From Rhodobacteraceae bacterium Araon29 (lineage in GTDB: Bacteria > Pseudomonadota > Alphaproteobacteria > Rhodobacterales > Rhodobacteraceae), in the NCBI GenBank assembly GCA_039640505.1, contig CP046865.1, positions 1,541,501 through 1,605,500 on the forward strand: DNA of 64,000 nucleotides, given 5' to 3'. The notes under the pieces are model-generated. The model was not told where the DNA came from and searched no databases. It was given only the letters and a program-made list of their open reading frames with translations. This document shows, one piece after another, positions 61,018 to 64,000 of this stretch; within the stretch, counting starts at the first letter, position 1; each line of letters starts with the position of its first letter. A program made the position numbers and the translations under genes.

Positions 61018-63066
61018 TTAGCGCACCATAGCTGACACATTGCCGCCATCAACGGTCAAAACAGCCCCGCTGGTCGTTCTTGTGGTTGCAAGATAGAAAA
61101 ATGCTTCGGCAACATCACGGCCTGTAACTTCTCTTCCCAGCAGATTACCGCGCATATACTCCTTGGTTGATGTACCACGGGCTTTTGCACGGTCCTTTAT
61201 AAAACCATCAGTCAGCAAGTTTGTGCGGATGCGATCTGCATTGACCGCATTTGATGAAATACCTGCATCTCCAAATTCAACGGCGTATTGCCGCATCAGC
61301 GCCATCAGCGCAGCTTTCGATGTCCCATAAGGACCAAAGTTTCGACCGGGATTAAGAGCTTGTTTGGAAACATTGAAAACTAAAGCTCCTCCGGTATCTT
61401 GCTTTTCCATGATCGCAACGCAGGCGCGCGCCATTAAATGATGTGACCAAAAGTTTAGGTCAAATGCTTTTTGAAACAGCTTATCATCTACCGTTTTTAA
61501 TGCACCTTGAAAAGCTGCGCCTGCATTCGAAATCAAAATATCGACGCCGCCAAACTTTCTTGTGGCTTTGTCGACGGCCTTCACCACGGCCGTAGGATCG
61601 GTGACATCGCAGTGGATTGGAATGCCTCCGATTTCACTGGCTGCGGCCTGAACGGCGTTTTGATCAACGTCGAATAACACAACTTCGGCGCCGTTTTCTT
61701 TGAACAGCTTTGCGGTTTCAAACCCAAGTCCGCTGGCAGCACCGGTTATAAATACAATATGACGGTCCAGTTTTTGTTCTTTAACCGAGGCAAGTTTGGC
61801 CTGTTCAAGCGACCAATATTCAATGTCGAAGAGCTCTTTTTCTGATAGTGCCGCAAATGTGCCAATTCCTTCTGCTTTTGTGATAACCGAGATTGTGGCC
61901 TCTGCGATATCGGCAGATATCGCCGCAGACTTAGCAGTTTTTCCAACTCCAAACACCCCGATCCCTGGCACATAAACCACCCTTGGCACGCAATCGAGTA
62001 TCTTAAAACCACCGCCTGCCTGCTGGCTGTTGCGGTCAAAATAAGCTTTGTATTCTTGTGCAAACCGCTCAACTGCTCGAACAACCTCAACCTTAAACTG
62101 ATCTAGCGTATCGGCAGAAGGGGCCGGCAAAACCAGTCCAAACCGTTTAATTCGAATAACATGATCAGGCGTTGCATTGCCTCTGGTGGCGTAATCGCAA
62201 AGCCCTTGTCCGTCGGTGAAATGGCGAATTTCATCTGAGTGCCTAAAATCTAAAACCCACCGATTGGGCCGTCCTTCAATATTGGTTTTCGTGGCCAATG
62301 CGCCGCGGATAATTGGTGCAATGTCACTTACTTCAGGTTTTATGGGGGGTAATTTTGCCGCCTTAAAAGGGCGTTCACATCCCTTTTGCAATGTATCTTC
62401 TGCCTGAGAACACATTGAAATCATGTCTTCATAGGATTGTCGTGGATCGTCGTGAAAGGTGAAAATGCCATGCTGCAATAAGATCATGTGCTTTGTCTTG
62501 GGGTTTTCTTTCAATTTATTATGGCACAGTTTGGCCAGCGCAAAGCCCGGCATGACGTAGGGGATAATCATGGTATCGGGAAAAAGATCACGAATTAGAT
62601 CCTCCCCATTGGGTTGATTTGTTAATGAGATGATTGCATTGGCATGGGAATGGTCAACATATTTATGCGGAATAATAGCGTGGAGAACCGCTTCTATTGA
62701 AGGGTTTGGAGCGCTCGGTTGCAATAATAGTTTGCGCTGAGCCGCTACTAAATCCTGATCTGAAAGTGCTGACCGCTCAGCCAGTGCCGCTAAGGGCGCA
62801 AGCTCGACGGCTGGTAGCCCGGGCGCTTCGATCGATGCCATATCCCACCCTGATCCCTTTACGCAGAGAACCTCGAAAAGATCGCCCAATGGATCTTTAA
62901 GATGGGTTTTTAACGATGTATTTCCGCCGCCATGCAAAACCAATTCCGGCTCTTGGCCAAGCAACCTTGTTGAGTAAATGCGGATGGCAAGATCTTTTGC
63001 CAGACCTTGTTTTTCCGATGCGGAAATAAATGCACTTAAATCGCTTTGGTTCCAACTTGATTGCAT
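61018..63066 (-). CDS. Bifunctional aldolase/short-chain dehydrogenase (RhaD-like)
   Basis: 682 residues. N-terminal class II aldolase domain: LVLHGGGNTSLKTHL, LCVKGSGWDMASIE, metal motif VDHSHANAIISLTN. C-terminal SDR domain from about 430: HIVFITGAASGLGFETAKLF, DILISNAGAAFQGAL, catalytic YGTSKAALMALM and the end SGAVLTVDGGN. In related systems this fusion handles rhamnulose or other ketose intermediates with an aldehyde dehydrogenase step. It follows the ABC ATPase gene by 30 bases on the same strand and faces the kinase. Confidence 0.92.
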   Translation of the reverse strand: MQSSWNQSDLSAFISASEKQGLAKDLAIRIYSTRLLGQEPELVLHGGGNTSLKTHLKDPLGDLFEVLCVKGSGWDMASIEAPGLPAVELAPLAALAERSALSDQDLVAAQRKLLLQPSAPNPSIEAVLHAIIPHKYVDHSHANAIISLTNQPNGEDLIRDLFPDTMIIPYVMPGFALAKLCHNKLKENPKTKHMILLQHGIFTFHDDPRQSYEDMISMCSQAEDTLQKGCERPFKAAKLPPIKPEVSDIAPIIRGALATKTNIEGRPNRWVLDFRHSDEIRHFTDGQGLCDYATRGNATPDHVIRIKRFGLVLPAPSADTLDQFKVEVVRAVERFAQEYKAYFDRNSQQAGGGFKILDCVPRVVYVPGIGVFGVGKTAKSAAISADIAEATISVITKAEGIGTFAALSEKELFDIEYWSLEQAKLASVKEQKLDRHIVFITGAASGLGFETAKLFKENGAEVVLFDVDQNAVQAAASEIGGIPIHCDVTDPTAVVKAVDKATRKFGGVDILISNAGAAFQGALKTVDDKLFQKAFDLNFWSHHLMARACVAIMEKQDTGGALVFNVSKQALNPGRNFGPYGTSKAALMALMRQYAVEFGDAGISSNAVNADRIRTNLLTDGFIKDRAKARGTSTKEYMRGNLLGREVTGRDVAEAFFYLATTRTTSGAVLTVDGGNVSAMVR

Positions 63067-63096
63067 TGGTTACTCCTGTTTAGCTGAATTGGAAAG

Positions 63097-64000
63097 TCAC
63101 AGCGAAATCCGATTACCACTTGCCTGATCAAACACATGGATTTTTTCTGGTTTTATCGAAAACATCATCACTTCGCCAATACGGGCCTGAAGTGCGCGCG
63201 ATGCGACGGCAACAAATGGGCGCCCATATAAATCCAGATGGAACTGGGTATCTGCTCCAGTTTTTTCGGCAATCTTTAAGCTGCCTCTGATCACACCCGT
63301 AGGATCCTGCACCACTTCGCTTGGACGGATGCCACAGGTGACCTGCCTACCCGCATGCGCTGCATATGCTTTGGGTAGAGCAAGCAACAAATCACCAGCC
63401 CGCAACAGCACCTCACCTTTTTCAGAAACAATCTCACCATCTAAAAAGTTGATTGAGGGGGAACCAATGAAATCCGCAACAAACCGGCAATTTGGTCGGT
63501 CATATAGATCATCGGTAGTGCCTAATTGGATAATATCCCCATCACGCATCAGGGCAATTTTATCCGCCATGGTCATGGCTTCGATTTGATCGTGGGTTAC
63601 ATAGATTGTGGTTGCCCCGAGCTTGTCGTGCAATTGGCGAATTTCAATACGCATATGGGCGCGCAGCTTGGCATCAAGGTTTGATAGCGGTTCATCAAAT
63701 AGAAACACACTGGCATCTCGCACCATCGCCCGCCCCATGGCGACGCGTTGCCTTTGCCCACCTGAAAGCTCGGCCGGCTTGCGGTCAAGATACTCGGTTA
63801 AATTAAGAACCTCGGCAACCTGTTGCACTTTCTTAGCAATTTCTGAGGCTGATTTCTTGGCAACCTCTAAGCTGAAGCCAATATTTTCGCGCACTTTCAT
63901 GGTGGGATAAAGCGCATAGTTCTGAAAAACCATCGCGATATTTCGATCACGTGGATGCACATCGTTGACAACACGGCCGTCGATAGAAATTTCACCTTCG
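63097..64000 (-). CDS. ABC importer ATPase (UgpC/MalK-type), 5' end outside window
   Basis: About 301 residues seen; the N-terminus with Walker A lies right of 64000. Present are VHPRDRNIAMVFQNYALYPT (Q-loop), ENIGFSLEVAKKS, LSGGQRQRVAMGRAMVRDAS (signature), FLFDEPLSNLDAKLR (Walker B) and VTHDQIEAMTMADKIALM, followed by the TOBE domain (CGIRPSEVVQDPTGVIRGSL). It is a CUT1-type sugar or polyol ATPase, probably serving the cluster. Downstream comes the aldolase/dehydrogenase. Confidence 0.93.
   Translation of the reverse strand, partial: EGEISIDGRVVNDVHPRDRNIAMVFQNYALYPTMKVRENIGFSLEVAKKSASEIAKKVQQVAEVLNLTEYLDRKPAELSGGQRQRVAMGRAMVRDASVFLFDEPLSNLDAKLRAHMRIEIRQLHDKLGATTIYVTHDQIEAMTMADKIALMRDGDIIQLGTTDDLYDRPNCRFVADFIGSPSINFLDGEIVSEKGEVLLRAGDLLLALPKAYAAHAGRQVTCGIRPSEVVQDPTGVIRGSLKIAEKTGADTQFHLDLYGRPFVAVASRALQARIGEVMMFSIKPEKIHVFDQASGNRISL

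Noticed and set aside
1-64000. CRISPR arrays.
   Set aside because: No regularly spaced direct repeats were seen; the only tandem repeat is the 84-bp duplication.

Overview
The window looks like chromosomal DNA of an alphaproteobacterium of the Rhodobacteraceae (Roseobacter-type). The evidence is the neighbourhood recG / NifU-like scaffold / hisI / gluQ / trmFO, a GapR (DUF2312) gene, a DUF2161 nuclease-like gene, an NDUFA9-like protein, a GTTC-N7-GTTC LexA-type box, and remnants of an alphaproteobacterial plasmid replication initiator. I could not do a species assignment.

Layout. 1-10.6 kb is core chromosome: the 3' part of recG, a tiny SOS-box-preceded membrane peptide, a NifU-like scaffold, hisI, gluQ, a methyltransferase, trmFO, a hydantoinase/oxoprolinase-family protein, a threonine/serine dehydratase, gapR, a hypothetical gene and tRNA-Thr(TGT). 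10.6-16.1 kb is AT-richer accessory DNA. It holds a SnoaL/NTF2-like protein, an IS3 remnant, an AIG1/FAR-17a-like membrane protein, and an unrecognised tightly coupled gene pair (13869-15584) that contains three copies of one winged-helix-like module. 16.1-46.9 kb is best read as one integrated element of about 30.8 kb. An 18-bp direct repeat of the 3' end of tRNA-Leu(CAG) lies at 16126-16143 and again inside tRNA-Leu at 46920-46937, and a serine recombinase abuts the tRNA. 47-54.8 kb returns to core genes (DUF2161, NDUFA9-like, MFS, asd, carbonic anhydrase, M17 aminopeptidase, tRNA-Met). After a small integrase scar, 55.6-64 kb is a sugar/polyol catabolic cluster.

Inside the element there is a degraded backbone: a tyrosine-integrase scrap, a plasmid replication-initiator pseudogene, a coiled-coil plasmid-type pseudogene, a frameshifted metallopeptidase and a mobilisation-type tail. 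It also carries IS66 and IS3 copies and fragments. The cargo at 24.1-41.0 kb is bracketed by inverted IS66 ends. It is a CUT2-type ABC importer with two SMP-30/strictosidine-synthase-like propellers (one fused to a permease), and a CoA-thioester pathway: alcohol dehydrogenase, aldehyde dehydrogenase, CaiB/BaiF CoA-transferase, acyl-CoA dehydrogenase, enoyl-CoA hydratase, HMG-CoA-lyase-like enzyme and MmgE/PrpD, with a LysR regulator between the two divergent operons. The order of chemistry suits a branched diol or dicarboxylate (for example a 3-methylglutarate-type compound) taken to acetyl-CoA and acetoacetate; this is inference.

The right-hand cluster combines a class II aldolase, a HAD phosphatase, a glycerol-1-phosphate-dehydrogenase-like enzyme, a SorC-type regulator, an FGGY kinase, a RhaD-like aldolase/dehydrogenase and a UgpC-type ABC ATPase that runs off the window. 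The most notable signals are the recombinase whose stop codon appears to be exchanged on integration, the paired winged-helix genes, and the SOS-box small membrane peptide.
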